A DNA stretch of 64,000 nucleotides from the NCBI RefSeq assembly GCF_025152575.1, contig NZ_CP102293.1, positions 2,666,001 through 2,730,000 on the forward strand, given 5' to 3'. Each line of letters opens with the position of its first letter. The first letter of the stretch is position 1. Shown here one piece after another: positions 43,298 through 56,442 of the stretch. The notes below the pieces were generated by a model. The model did not search any database, was not told where the DNA came from, and saw only the letters and a program-made list of their open reading frames with translations. Position numbers and translations under genes: made by a program. Source of the stretch: Subdoligranulum variabile. Its GTDB lineage: Bacteria > Bacillota > Clostridia > Oscillospirales > Ruminococcaceae.

Positions 43298-46006
43298 TCA
43301 GCCCAGCGCCTTGATGGAATCCTGGATCTTGGCGGCCTTCTCCTGGGCGGCGGCCAGCTTGGCGCGGGTATCCTCCACCAGTTTGGCCGGCGCTTTCTCC
43401 ACAAACTTCGGGTTGTTCAGCTGATTCTGGAACATGCCCATTTCCTTCTCGGCCTTGGCCAGCTCCTTGTTCAGGCGTGCCAGCTCCTTGTCCCGGTCGA
43501 TCAGTTCCATCATGGGGATGAAGCCGCGGGCATGGGGCGTGGCCACCGTAACCATGCCTTCGGTGGAACCCTCGTACTTTTCGGTCAGCGTCACATCGGT
43601 GGCAAAGGCAAAGCGGGCCAGATAGGCGCTGCCTTTCTCGAAAGCGGCAGGCGAGGCGGTCTCAATGACCATCGTCGTCTTCTTGGCCGGGTGGACATTC
43701 ATCTCGCTGCGCATGGCGCGAACGGCCTTGATGTAGTCCATCAGCTTCTCAAAGTCGGCGCATTCGTCCGCCCAGATCGGCATTTCCAGATTGCCGGGCC
43801 AGGTCTCCAGCATGATGGTCTCGCCGCTGCCGGGCAGAGCCTGATAGATTTCCTCGGTGATGAACGGCATGAAAGGATGCAGCAACTTCAGCGCCTTGTC
43901 CAGCACATAGACCAGCACCTTGCGGGCGGTATCGGCCTGGACGGCGTCGTCGCTGTTCAGGCGGGACTTGCAGATCTCGATATACCAGTCGCAGTAGACT
44001 TCCCAGATGAAGTTCTCCACCTTTTCGGCGGCCAGACCCAGCTCGTATTTGTCCAGGTTTGCGGTGGCCTCGGCGGTGACTTTTGCCAGCTCGGAGAGTA
44101 CCCATTTGTCGCTCATATCCAGCAGGGATTCCTCCGGCATGCCGGGCTGGAAATCTTCCGGCAGATTCATGAGCACAAAGCGGGCGGCGTTCCACAGCTT
44201 GTTGGCAAAGTTGCGGCTGGCAGTGACCTTTTCGTCGCTGTAGCGCATATCATTGCCGGCGGTGGAGCCGACGATCAGCATCATGCGCAAGGCGTCGGCA
44301 CCGTACTGGTCGATGACTTCCAGCGGATCGATGCCGTTGCCCAGACTCTTGGACATCTTGCGGCCCTGGCTGTCGCGGACGATACCGTGGATCAGTACCG
44401 TGTCAAAGGGCGCCTTGCCGGTGTAGGCCAGACCTGAGAAGATCATGCGGGAAACCCAGAAACCGATGATGTCGTAGCCGGTGACCAGCGTATTGGTGGG
44501 ATAGAAGTAGTTGTAATCGGGGGCATTTTCATCGGGCCAGCCCAGGGTGGAGAAAGGCCACAGGGCGGAGCTGAACCAGGTGTCCAGCGTATCGGGGTCC
44601 TGGGTCAGATGGGTGCTGCCGCACTTGGGACAGACGGAAGGCGCTTCCTTGGCCACTACCGTCTCACCGCAGTCGTCGCAGTACCAGGCGGGAATCTGGT
44701 GACCCCACCACAGCTGACGGCTGATGCACCAGTCGCGGCCGCCCTTCATCCAGTTGATATAGTTCTTGGTGAAGCGTTCGGGCACAAACTTGATGTCGCC
44801 CTTTTCCACCGCCTCGATGGCGGGACCGGCCAAGGGTTCCATCTTGACGAACCACTGCTTGGAAACCATCGGCTCGATGACCGAGTGGCAGCGGTAGCAG
44901 GTGCCTACGTCATGGGTCAGGCTCTCGGTCTCCTTGAGGGCGCCACAGGCTTCCAGATCGGCCAGGATCGCCTTGCGGGCTTCCATGGCAGTCATACCGG
45001 CGTACTTGCCGCAATCCAGCACATCGGGCTCGTCCGCGGCGGCACGGCCGGCGGCTTTTTCGGCGTCTACGGCAGCCTTGTCGGCAGCACCGGTCATGTG
45101 GCCGTCATAGGTCAGCACGCGGATCATCGGCAGGTTGTGGCGCTTGCCGACCTCAAAGTCGTTGGGGTCATGGGCGGGGGTGATCTTCACGACACCGGTG
45201 CCCTTTTCCATGTCGGCATGCTCATCGCAGACGATGGGAATTTCCCGGTCCAGCAGCGGCAGGATCACATGGCAGCCGTGCAGATGGGCGTAGCGCGGGT
45301 CGTCGGCATTGATGGCCACGGCGGTATCACCCAGCATGGTCTCGGGACGGGTGGTTGCCAGTTCCAGCATCTCGCCGGTTTCCTTTACTTTATAGAGCAG
45401 GTGCCAGAAGCTGCCCTCTTTGGCTTCGTACTCCACCTCCGCGTCGGAAATGGAAGTGTTGCAGTGAGGGCACCAGTTGACCATCCGGTTGCCCCGATAG
45501 ATCAGGCCCTTGTTGTACAGCCGGACAAACACTTCCTTGACGGCATCGGAGCAGCCCTCATCCATGGTGAAACGCTCACGCTGCCAGTCGCAGGAACAGC
45601 CCAGCTTTTTCAGCTGGCTGACGATGCGGTTGCCGTAGGTGTTTTTCCAGGCCCAGGCCCGTTCCAGGAAACCGTCGCGGCCGACCATTTCCTTGGTCAG
45701 GCCCTCTTCCCGCATCTTGGCGACCACCTTGGCCTCGGTGGCGATGGATGCATGGTCGGTGCCCGGCACCCACAGGGCCGCGTAGCCCTGCATCCGCTTA
45801 TAGCGGGTCAGGATGTCCTGCCAGGTTTCGTCCATGGCATGGCCCATGTGCAGCTGACCGGTGACGTTCGGCGGCGGCATCACAATGGTGAACGGCTTTT
45901 TGCTGCGGTCGATCTGGGTATGGAAATACCCTTTGTCGCACCAGTTCTGGTAGATGCGATCCTCGGCGCCCTGGGGCGCATACTGTTTGGCGAGTTCTTT
46001 CGGCAT
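43298..46006 (-). CDS. valS: Valyl-tRNA synthetase
   Basis: A 902-residue class I synthetase. HIGH motif as HMGHA in PPNVTGQLHMGHAMDETWQD (about 45-60), KMSKS in GRKMSKSLGNGIDP (about 525), editing domain between them, and a C-terminal coiled-coil arm (ELARLNKELAKAEKEMGMFQ) typical of ValS. The start is ATG 46006 with AGGAGG before it; the frame open to 46183 lies in the T-box leader and is not coding. Charges tRNA-Val in the cytoplasm. Confidence 0.97.
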   Translation of the reverse strand: MPKELAKQYAPQGAEDRIYQNWCDKGYFHTQIDRSKKPFTIVMPPPNVTGQLHMGHAMDETWQDILTRYKRMQGYAALWVPGTDHASIATEAKVVAKMREEGLTKEMVGRDGFLERAWAWKNTYGNRIVSQLKKLGCSCDWQRERFTMDEGCSDAVKEVFVRLYNKGLIYRGNRMVNWCPHCNTSISDAEVEYEAKEGSFWHLLYKVKETGEMLELATTRPETMLGDTAVAINADDPRYAHLHGCHVILPLLDREIPIVCDEHADMEKGTGVVKITPAHDPNDFEVGKRHNLPMIRVLTYDGHMTGAADKAAVDAEKAAGRAAADEPDVLDCGKYAGMTAMEARKAILADLEACGALKETESLTHDVGTCYRCHSVIEPMVSKQWFVKMEPLAGPAIEAVEKGDIKFVPERFTKNYINWMKGGRDWCISRQLWWGHQIPAWYCDDCGETVVAKEAPSVCPKCGSTHLTQDPDTLDTWFSSALWPFSTLGWPDENAPDYNYFYPTNTLVTGYDIIGFWVSRMIFSGLAYTGKAPFDTVLIHGIVRDSQGRKMSKSLGNGIDPLEVIDQYGADALRMMLIVGSTAGNDMRYSDEKVTASRNFANKLWNAARFVLMNLPEDFQPGMPEESLLDMSDKWVLSELAKVTAEATANLDKYELGLAAEKVENFIWEVYCDWYIEICKSRLNSDDAVQADTARKVLVYVLDKALKLLHPFMPFITEEIYQALPGSGETIMLETWPGNLEMPIWADECADFEKLMDYIKAVRAMRSEMNVHPAKKTTMVIETASPAAFEKGSAYLARFAFATDVTLTEKYEGSTEGMVTVATPHARGFIPMMELIDRDKELARLNKELAKAEKEMGMFQNQLNNPKFVEKAPAKLVEDTRAKLAAAQEKAAKIQDSIKALG

Positions 46007-46039
46007 AAACAAAACCTCCTGGTCTTTGTTGCGGGGCTC

Positions 46040-46305
46040 CTTTTTGACAAACAAAACGGCCGCCCCATGAACGATCATGGGACGGCCTGAAAAAATCAAG
46101 TCGCGGTACCACCCAAGTTGCCTTCCGACGAAGGCCTCTTTGCGGCAGAGCAAACACCCCGCCTGCCCGGATAACGGCGGCAAACCCGTGTACAGCTACC
46201 CCAAAGGCTCACCGTACCTGCTCAAAAGCGACAGCTGCTTTGCCTGCTTTGCCGGACTCGCACCCGACGCCGGCTCTCTGCAAAAGCGGAACAAAGCGCA
46301 CTCTT
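46040..46305 (-). promoter_or_regulatory. T-box leader of valS
   Basis: On the minus strand the T-box sequence GGGTGGTACCGCG is at 46114-46102, followed by a terminator (46087-46058, stem GGCCGTCCCATGA with TCATGGGGCGGCC) and T-rich tail. Upstream, AGAGAGCCGGCGTC and GAGTCCGGC form the base of stem I. Uncharged tRNA-Val should stabilise the antiterminator and let valS and the HD hydrolase be read. I could not place the specifier codon with certainty. Confidence 0.93.
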
Positions 46306-46329
46306 TTTCATAGCATTTATATATTAGGT

Positions 46330-46358
46330 ATCCTACCGCACCTTCCGGCCGTTGTCAA
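46330..46358 (-). promoter_or_regulatory. Promoter of the valS T-box transcript
   Basis: On the minus strand TTGACA (plus TGTCAA 46353-46358), 17-base spacer, TAGGAT (plus ATCCTA 46330-46335). Confidence 0.8.
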
Positions 46359-46412
46359 GTGAAAAATCGCCCCATGCCGGTAGTGTCTGCGGGCTTTTTT
46401 CCTGGCACTGGC

Positions 46413-46441
46413 TTGCCGTGGCGGTATGGGGGTGCTATAAT
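46413..46441 (+). promoter_or_regulatory. Promoter of vanZ-folC
   Basis: TTGCCG 46413-46418, 17-base spacer, TATAAT 46436-46441, about 45 bases before the VanZ-like start. It is back-to-back with the valS promoter. Confidence 0.75.
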
Positions 46442-46489
46442 ATCGTTCTACAGAGGCGTATTCTGTACCAAGTATATAAAAGGAGAACT

Positions 46490-47143
46490 ATGGAAACACA
46501 AAAAAACAATCCGTGGCTGATCGCTTTTCGTGTGATCTTTACGATCGCGCTGCTGGCCTGCATTGCATATATTTTCCGTAACTCGCTGCAGACCGGAGCC
46601 CAGTCTTCTGCGCGCAGCCAGGCCGTGATGCAAGCTGTCAATGAGACACTGGGAAAGGTGCATCTGGGCCCGGTTTCGGAACATGTGATCCGAAAAACGG
46701 CACATTTTCTGGAGTTTTCGCTGGAAGGCTTTTTGCTGATGCTTTGCCTGCGCGTCTATACGGCCCATTTTGTACGGCATATGAGTTGGCCGTTACTGAT
46801 TGGAATGAGTACCGCTTTGATGGATGAGACCATTCAGCTGTTTATTCCCAACCGGACCTCTATGGTTACCGACGTTTGGATCGACATGATGGGCATTGTG
46901 GCTGGCCTGCTGGTAGCGCTGATTATTTTGCTGATTGTGCGCGCCGTGATGGCGTTCGCCCGTATTGAACGGGAAAACCGGGCTCTGCGGGAAGAGCGGG
47001 AGCAGTTGCGCCGTGCTCAGCAGGAACAGGAACATGAGCGTCTGGCCCAGCGTGCAGCCCACCGCGCGCACGAAGCGCAGCTCGGACATGGCGAGATAAA
47101 TTCTGAAGCACCGTGGGAAAATGAGGAGGAACATTCGGAATGA
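46490..47143 (+). CDS. VanZ-like membrane protein
   Basis: A 217-residue protein with four membrane helices. The VanZ signature is visible: VIRKTAHFLEFSLEGFLLML near 65-85 and MDETIQLFIPNRTSMVTDVW near 110-130. A C-terminal charged helix (RIERENRALREEREQLRRAQ) extends into the cytoplasm, longer than in minimal VanZ proteins. ATG 46490 follows AGGAG. It overlaps folC by ATGA. VanZ-family proteins are linked to glycopeptide tolerance in some hosts; role here is unknown. Confidence 0.88.
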   Translation: METQKNNPWLIAFRVIFTIALLACIAYIFRNSLQTGAQSSARSQAVMQAVNETLGKVHLGPVSEHVIRKTAHFLEFSLEGFLLMLCLRVYTAHFVRHMSWPLLIGMSTALMDETIQLFIPNRTSMVTDVWIDMMGIVAGLLVALIILLIVRAVMAFARIERENRALREEREQLRRAQQEQEHERLAQRAAHRAHEAQLGHGEINSEAPWENEEEHSE

Positions 47144-48438
47144 CGACACAACAAGCAATGGAAGCCCTGCATGCCCTGCCCCGGTTGGGCAGCGGCAAAC
47201 CCGGGCTGGAGCGGATGAAGAACCTGCTGGCACATCTGGGCAATCCGGAAGAAAGCCTGCAGTGTGTGCATATTGCCGGCACCAACGGCAAGGGCAGTCT
47301 GGCGGCCATGACCGCGGCAATCCTGACGGCCGCTGGTTATAAAACCGGCCTTACCATCAGCCCCTATGTGGTGGATTTCAGAGAGCGGTTTCAGATCGAC
47401 GGAGAGATGATTCCTCCCCGTACCCTGGCCTCGCTGACTCAGAAAGTGCTGGGTGCCATAGAAGCAATCCGGCAGGAGGGCGGGGAAGAACCTGTCCAGT
47501 TTGAAGCAGTCACGGCGCTGGCTCTTTTGTGGTTTGCCCGGGAGAAGTGCGACCTGGTGGTTCTGGAAACTGGTCTGGGCGGCCGGTACGATGCTACCAA
47601 TGCGGTGCCCCATACGCTGGTGGCGGCCATCACCAAGATCGGCTACGATCATATGGAACTGCTGGGGGACACGCTGGACAAAATTGCGGCAGAAAAAGCT
47701 GGTATTATCAAGGAAGGCTGCGCGGTAGTTTGTTATCCCGACCAGCCGGCCGAGGCGATGGGCCCCATCCTGACTGCCGCCGCGGAGGCACATACCAGCA
47801 TCATTACACCGGAGCTGGAGGATATCCGTCAGCTGCCCGGCAAGACGCTGGAAAACCGCATTGATTACGGAGGGTATCAGGCTTCACTGGCCTTCCCCGG
47901 TGCGCACCAGGCCAACCATGCGGCTATGGCGGTAGAGATCGCGCTGGCGCTCTGGCGGGAGTACGGCTACGAAATTTCTGATGATGCCATTCTGCAGGGG
48001 CTGGCGGCTGCCCGCATGCCGGCCCGCATCGAGGTACTGCGCCGTCATCCGCTGCTGCTTCTGGATGGCTGCCATAATCCGGACGGAACCCGTGCTCTGG
48101 CTGAAACCCTGCAGAAAGCGAAGTACGAGGAAAACCTGGTGGGGGTGTTGGGTATGCTGGCGGACAAGGACTACCAGAAGATGCTGGAAATCCTGGCGCC
48201 TTGCTTTGCCAAAGTGTATACCGTCACCCCGAACTGCCCGCGGGCACTCAGCGGGGAGGATCTGCAGAAGGCTGCACGATTCCACATGGATGCTGAAGCG
48301 GCCGCTACCGTACCTGAGGCATTGCGCGCGGCGGTGCGCTATGCGGAGGATCATAACCTGGCGGGGGTGGTCGTCTGCGGATCGCTGTATCTGGCGGCGG
48401 AAGCGCGTCCCTGGCTGCTCAAAGAAGCGGAAAAATAA
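47140..48438 (+). CDS. folC: Folylpolyglutamate / dihydrofolate synthase
   Basis: A 432-residue Mur-ligase-type enzyme that adds glutamate to folates. The ATP loop is HIAGTNGKGSLAAMTAAILT near 44-63, with the omega loop YVVDFRERFQIDGE, LVVLETGLGGRYDATN, and DGCHNPDGTRALAETL near 308-325. Length and motifs fit bacterial FolC. ATG 47140 overlaps the VanZ stop. A terminator follows at 48478. Confidence 0.95.
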   Translation: MTTQQAMEALHALPRLGSGKPGLERMKNLLAHLGNPEESLQCVHIAGTNGKGSLAAMTAAILTAAGYKTGLTISPYVVDFRERFQIDGEMIPPRTLASLTQKVLGAIEAIRQEGGEEPVQFEAVTALALLWFAREKCDLVVLETGLGGRYDATNAVPHTLVAAITKIGYDHMELLGDTLDKIAAEKAGIIKEGCAVVCYPDQPAEAMGPILTAAAEAHTSIITPELEDIRQLPGKTLENRIDYGGYQASLAFPGAHQANHAAMAVEIALALWREYGYEISDDAILQGLAAARMPARIEVLRRHPLLLLDGCHNPDGTRALAETLQKAKYEENLVGVLGMLADKDYQKMLEILAPCFAKVYTVTPNCPRALSGEDLQKAARFHMDAEAAATVPEALRAAVRYAEDHNLAGVVVCGSLYLAAEARPWLLKEAEK

Positions 48439-48477
48439 TCCGAAGCCGCCCTCTTCCAACAAAATATTTGCCTGTAA

Positions 48478-48510
48478 GCCTGTATCGTAAAGATACAGGC
48501 TTTTTTGTAT
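48478..48510 (+). terminator. Terminator after folC
   Basis: GCCTGTATC pairs with GATACAGGC around GTAAA, followed by six T. Confidence 0.88.
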
Positions 48511-48564
48511 AGCCTTTGCGGCTGGTGCGGGCCGCACAATCCGTAATGAAAAGGGGACAACCTT

Positions 48565-48861
48565 ATGGCGAAGGTGTGTTTTGTGCCGGGCAGCGGCACG
48601 TTGGCTGCCTATCTCAGCGGCGAAATCGACCATCATGCCGCGCAGTCGCTGCGGCGGGAAATTGACGCCCAGGTGGATGATCGGTTGCCGGAGTTGCTGA
48701 CGCTGGATTTTTCCGGCGTTACATTTATGGACTCGTCCGGTGTGGGGCTGATTCTGGGGCGGGACCGGCACATTGCTTCCCTGGGAGGAAGGCTGACTGT
48801 ACAGAACCCACCGCCTGCCGTGCGACGTATGTTGGATTTGGCCCGTATTACCTATGCCTGA
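48565..48861 (+). CDS. spoIIAA: Anti-sigma F factor antagonist SpoIIAA
   Basis: A 98-residue STAS-domain protein. LAAYLSGEIDHHAAQSLRRE and the phosphorylation-site segment DFSGVTFMDSSGVGLILGRD (serines near 56-57) match SpoIIAA. Non-phosphorylated SpoIIAA binds SpoIIAB and frees sigma F in the forespore. It starts the three-gene spoIIA operon. Confidence 0.95.
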   Translation: MAKVCFVPGSGTLAAYLSGEIDHHAAQSLRREIDAQVDDRLPELLTLDFSGVTFMDSSGVGLILGRDRHIASLGGRLTVQNPPPAVRRMLDLARITYA

Positions 48862-48873
48862 GGAGAATCTGCC

Positions 48874-49308
48874 ATGAAAATGCTCAATCAAGTGAAGATT
48901 ACGTTTGCCAGCCGTTCTGTCAATGAGGGATTTGCCCGGGCGGCGCTGGCTGCATTTTTGGTGCAGCTGGACCCCACGGTACCACAGCTGGCTGATTTGA
49001 AGACGGCTGTGTCCGAGGCGGTTACCAACTGTATTGTACATGCCTATCCGGATTCCATTGGTCCTGTCACGATGACGGCAGGGCTGTATGAAGGCGGCTT
49101 GGTTCGCATCACCATCAGTGACCGTGGCGTGGGGATTGAGGATGTTCAAAAAGCAATGGAGCCGATGTTTACCACCGGAGATCCATCGGAGCGAGCGGGG
49201 TTGGGGTTTGCAGTAATGCAAAGCTTTATGGACAAAGTCCGGGCTTCCTCCACCCCGGGCAAGGGGACGCGCGTTACCCTGACCAAGAGGCTGGCGCCCC
49301 GCGATTGA
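48874..49308 (+). CDS. spoIIAB: Anti-sigma F factor / kinase SpoIIAB
   Basis: A 144-residue GHKL-type kinase. N-box VSEAVTNCIVHAYP near 48-61, G1 box ISDRGVGIEDV near 86-96, and GLGFAVMQSFMDKVR near 109-123. It holds sigma F and phosphorylates SpoIIAA. ATG 48874 lies 12 bases after the spoIIAA stop, with AGGAG between. Confidence 0.95.
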   Translation: MKMLNQVKITFASRSVNEGFARAALAAFLVQLDPTVPQLADLKTAVSEAVTNCIVHAYPDSIGPVTMTAGLYEGGLVRITISDRGVGIEDVQKAMEPMFTTGDPSERAGLGFAVMQSFMDKVRASSTPGKGTRVTLTKRLAPRD

Positions 49309-49339
49309 CCTTTACATATATAGTGAAGGGGGAACCGCT

Positions 49340-50038
49340 ATGCCTGCACAAAGCATCGAGCTGCTGCCGCGCGCGGAATTTATTGAAAAGAATCTGGGGC
49401 TGGTTCATGCCTGCGCCGGACGTTTCAAGGGCCGCGGCATTGAATACGAGGAACTCTATGCGGCGGGGTGTCTGGGGCTGGTGAAAGCTTGCGATGGGTT
49501 TGATACAAGCCGCGGAGTATGTTTCTCCACCTATGCGGTGCCGGTGATCCTTGGGGAGATCAAAAAGCTGTTCCGGGACGGCGGCACGGTCAAGGTCAGC
49601 CGATCTCTCAAAGAGCTGAGCCTGAAAATTAACGCCGAACGGGAACGCTGTCTCAAAAAGACCGGTCAGGAACCTGGTGTGACCCAGCTGGCAGAAATCC
49701 TGCAGACCACGCCGGAGCAGATTGCATTGGCCATCCGTGCATCCTTGCCGGCCATCTCCTTGACCCCTACCGACGAGGAAGATGGGCAGAGAGAATGGGA
49801 CGTTCCGGTGGACTCCCCGGAAGAGAGCCTGTCGGATCGCATCGGCCTGGCGGAAGTGATGGAAAAGCTGTCCCCGACGGACCGCCAGATGATTCGACTT
49901 CGCTTTTTTGGAGGGAGAACCCAAAGCGAAACAGCCAGGGTTCTCGGGACAACCCAGGTACAGATATCCCGGCGGGAACGCAAAGTTCTCAAATGGATGC
50001 GGGCGGAACTGTTAGGGGAAAGTTTGCCTGCGTTATAA
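49340..50038 (+). CDS. sigF: RNA polymerase sigma factor SigF
   Basis: A 232-residue sporulation sigma factor (SpoIIAC). Region 2 is seen in GIEYEELYAAGCLGLVKACD and FSTYAVPVILGEIKKLFRDG, region 3 in VKVSRSLKELSLKINAER, and region 4 in LSPTDRQMIRLRFFGGRTQS followed by ETARVLGTTQVQISRRERKV. It directs early forespore genes. Last gene of the operon, followed by a terminator at 50049. Confidence 0.94.
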   Translation: MPAQSIELLPRAEFIEKNLGLVHACAGRFKGRGIEYEELYAAGCLGLVKACDGFDTSRGVCFSTYAVPVILGEIKKLFRDGGTVKVSRSLKELSLKINAERERCLKKTGQEPGVTQLAEILQTTPEQIALAIRASLPAISLTPTDEEDGQREWDVPVDSPEESLSDRIGLAEVMEKLSPTDRQMIRLRFFGGRTQSETARVLGTTQVQISRRERKVLKWMRAELLGESLPAL

Positions 50039-50048
50039 TCCAACAAAA

Positions 50049-50081
50049 GAAAGCGTGCGTTCGTCAAAATGCACGCTTTTT
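50049..50081 (+). terminator. Terminator after sigF
   Basis: AAAGCGTGC pairs with GCACGCTTT across an 11-base loop, with a T-rich end. Confidence 0.8.
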
Positions 50082-50123
50082 GCTTTGGAAATTGTGCTTC
50101 TTACCAAAAGTGCGACTTTTATA

Positions 50124-50418
50124 TTGACAGAATCGTACAGCGTGTGGTATGATACGCCTACCATCGAAGGAAAAAACGATACAACGTCTTTCTCTCAAGG
50201 GTTTGAAAAAATCTGCGAAAAAAATCGAAAAAGGTGTTGACAAACGAGACCTCTGGTGGTATTATAGTCAGGCTGTCCGGCGCGGAAGCGACACGGACGG
50301 CCGCTGAAAAACCGCATAACAACAGCCTTTGAGGGCTTTTCGGAAGCTTCGGCTCCTGAAAAAACTTCAAAAAAATCTCAAAAAAGTTCTTGACAAAATG
50401 AACTTCACGAGATATAAT
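50124..50418 (+). promoter_or_regulatory. Tandem rRNA promoters
   Basis: Three promoters in a row: TTGACA 50124-50129 / 18 / TATGAT 50148-50153; TTGACA 50237-50242 / 17 / TATTAT 50260-50265; TTGACA 50390-50395 / 17 / TATAAT 50413-50418. The last is near-consensus. The leader to the 16S gene (50,419-50,612) holds no coding frame. Confidence 0.8.
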
Positions 50419-50612
50419 AAATAGGCTGTCACGCGAGATGCGAACAGCGAGCGGGACCTTGAAAATTGAACAAAACTGAAACTTGTGGAACCTTATCGTG
50501 GGTGGAAACCCACGTAAATCAATTCCAAATTACAAGTAATTCAAACAGGACGCAAGCGATTGTGTCTGAGTGATTTACAAGATTAAACACTTATAAAGTG
50601 ATTTAATACCAT

Positions 50613-52144
<1,532 letters not shown>

Positions 52145-52285
52145 GGGAGTCAGACATTCAGTCAAAGCTGGTCTTTGAGTGAATGGACAGGGAAACAAGT
52201 TTCAGTATTGTTCAATTTTGAGGGCCGCTGCAAAGCGAACCTCAAAGCATAAGGGACAGCGAAACCCGAAACGCTGTAAAGGCGC

Positions 52286-52361
52286 GGGGGTATAGCTCAG
52301 TTGGGAGAGCACCTGCTTTGCAAGCAGGGGGTCAAGGGTTCGAATCCCTTTATCTCCACCA
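52286..52361 (+). tRNA. tRNA-Ala (anticodon TGC)
   Basis: A full cloverleaf with acceptor GGGGGTA/TATCTCC, anticodon loop TTTGCAA, T-loop GGTTCGAATCC and encoded ACCA. It sits in the 16S-23S spacer. Confidence 0.97.
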
Positions 52362-52364
52362 TTT

Positions 52365-52441
52365 GGGCTGATAGCTCAGCTGGTTAGAGCACTCGGCTGA
52401 TAACCGAGAGGTCGATGGTTCGAGTCCATTTCAGCCCACCA
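52365..52441 (+). tRNA. tRNA-Ile (anticodon GAT)
   Basis: Acceptor GGGCTGA/TCAGCCC, anticodon loop CTGATAA, T-loop GGTTCGAGTCC and encoded ACCA; three bases after tRNA-Ala in the rRNA spacer. Confidence 0.97.
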
Positions 52442-52640
52442 CTGGTTATCCAGTGTGCTGGGTAACCCAAATCCTTATGCAAGGAAGTACCTTGAAAACT
52501 GAATATAGAACTGCGAAATGAGATTTTAAGCTAGTAAAATTCCTGATTTTTTAATAAAATCTATAATTTCACCAAGCGGTAAAATCTCGTTGGCAAATGG
52601 AGAATCTGAAAAGAGATATGTTTATCGAGAGATAAACAAC

Positions 52641-55471
<2,831 letters not shown>

Positions 55472-55566
55472 CATCTTGATCAGATACTCTGTTTGCAAAG
55501 CGGTTCGATATTCAGTTTTGAGGGTACATCCTCAACAAAAGAGAAGCATGACAAAGGTCATTGCAT

Positions 55567-55684
<118 letters not shown>

Positions 55685-55696
55685 TCTCTTTTATAT

Positions 55697-55771
55697 GGCC
55701 CGTTGGTCAAGCGGTTAAGACAGCGGCCTCTCACGCCGTTAACGTGGGTTCGATTCCCGCACGGGTCACCA
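55697..55771 (+). tRNA. tRNA-Glu (anticodon CTC)
   Basis: Acceptor GGCCCGT/ACGGGTC, anticodon stem GCGGC/GCCGT with loop CTCTCAC, T-loop GGTTCGATTCC and ACCA. It ends the rRNA operon and is followed by a terminator (55773-55805). Confidence 0.95.
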
Positions 55772-55772
55772 G

Positions 55773-55805
55773 AAAATACCTGCTCATTTTGAGCAGGTAT
55801 TTTTT
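55773..55805 (+). terminator. Terminator of the rRNA operon
   Basis: AAATACCTGCTCA pairs with TGAGCAGGTATTT around a short loop, with a seven-T tract. Confidence 0.92.
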
Positions 55806-55859
55806 TATTATGATCAAGGCGTTGCGCCACAGGGCAGCGTCTTTTTTTATAAAAAACTC

Positions 55860-55890
55860 TTGACTTAAAGTGCGGTTTAACTTGTATGAT
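55860..55890 (+). promoter_or_regulatory. MerR-type promoter with 19-base spacer
   Basis: TTGACT 55860-55865, a 19-base spacer, TATGAT 55885-55890. The spacer contains the inverted repeat TTAAA-GTGCGG-TTTAA. Overlong spacers with a central dyad are the hallmark of promoters twisted into shape by MerR-family activators. The regulator itself is not in the window. Confidence 0.65.
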
Positions 55891-55993
55891 AATGATACAG
55901 AAACAAATTGTACCGCATCAAGCTGACCATCGGAATGCTATTGTCAGGTTTTTGTTTCTGATCTTTTGAATTCTCAAACGGGAGGTATCTGAA

Positions 55994-56425
55994 ATGAAAA
56001 TAACAGACAAAGGTCAATTTGAAGCACAAAATGTATTCGGTGCTGGTGCCCCCAATGACGTCTACGCGCAATATTTTATTGGTCATTCTTTCCTGAATCC
56101 GTTGACAGATCCACAGTGTGGCGTATTTCTGGCCAATGTGACATTTGAACCTGGATGCCGCAACAACTGGCATATTCATCATGCGACCAAAGGTGGCGGT
56201 CAGATTCTGGTCTGCACGGCAGGCGAAGGATGGTATCAGGAAGAGGGAAAGCCGGCAGTCAGTCTGGTCCCGGGAACGGTCATTACGATTCCGCCGGAGG
56301 TCAAACATTGGCATGGAGCCAAGGCGGACAGTTGGTTCAGCCATATTGCCATTGAGGTGCCTGGGGATGGCTGCAGCAATGAATGGTGCGAACCCGTCAC
56401 GGATGAGCAGTATGCCGGCCTGTGA
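55994..56425 (+). CDS. Cupin-domain protein
   Basis: A 143-residue single cupin. Metal-ligand motif 1 is in NNWHIHHATKGGGQILVCTA near 57-70 and motif 2 is in ITIPPEVKHWHGAKADSWFS near 95-115. Such cupins often go with carboxymuconolactone decarboxylase-like or aldo-keto reductase genes in anaerobes. GGGAGG precedes ATG 55994. It is followed 17 bases later by the reductase, forming a two-gene operon under the MerR-type promoter. Confidence 0.9.
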   Translation: MKITDKGQFEAQNVFGAGAPNDVYAQYFIGHSFLNPLTDPQCGVFLANVTFEPGCRNNWHIHHATKGGGQILVCTAGEGWYQEEGKPAVSLVPGTVITIPPEVKHWHGAKADSWFSHIAIEVPGDGCSNEWCEPVTDEQYAGL

Positions 56426-56442
56426 GCGTAAGGGAGAAAAAG

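Noticed and set aside
44609..46090. 493-residue plus-strand frame opposite valS
   Set aside because: Antisense shadow of a clear valyl-tRNA synthetase and its T-box leader.
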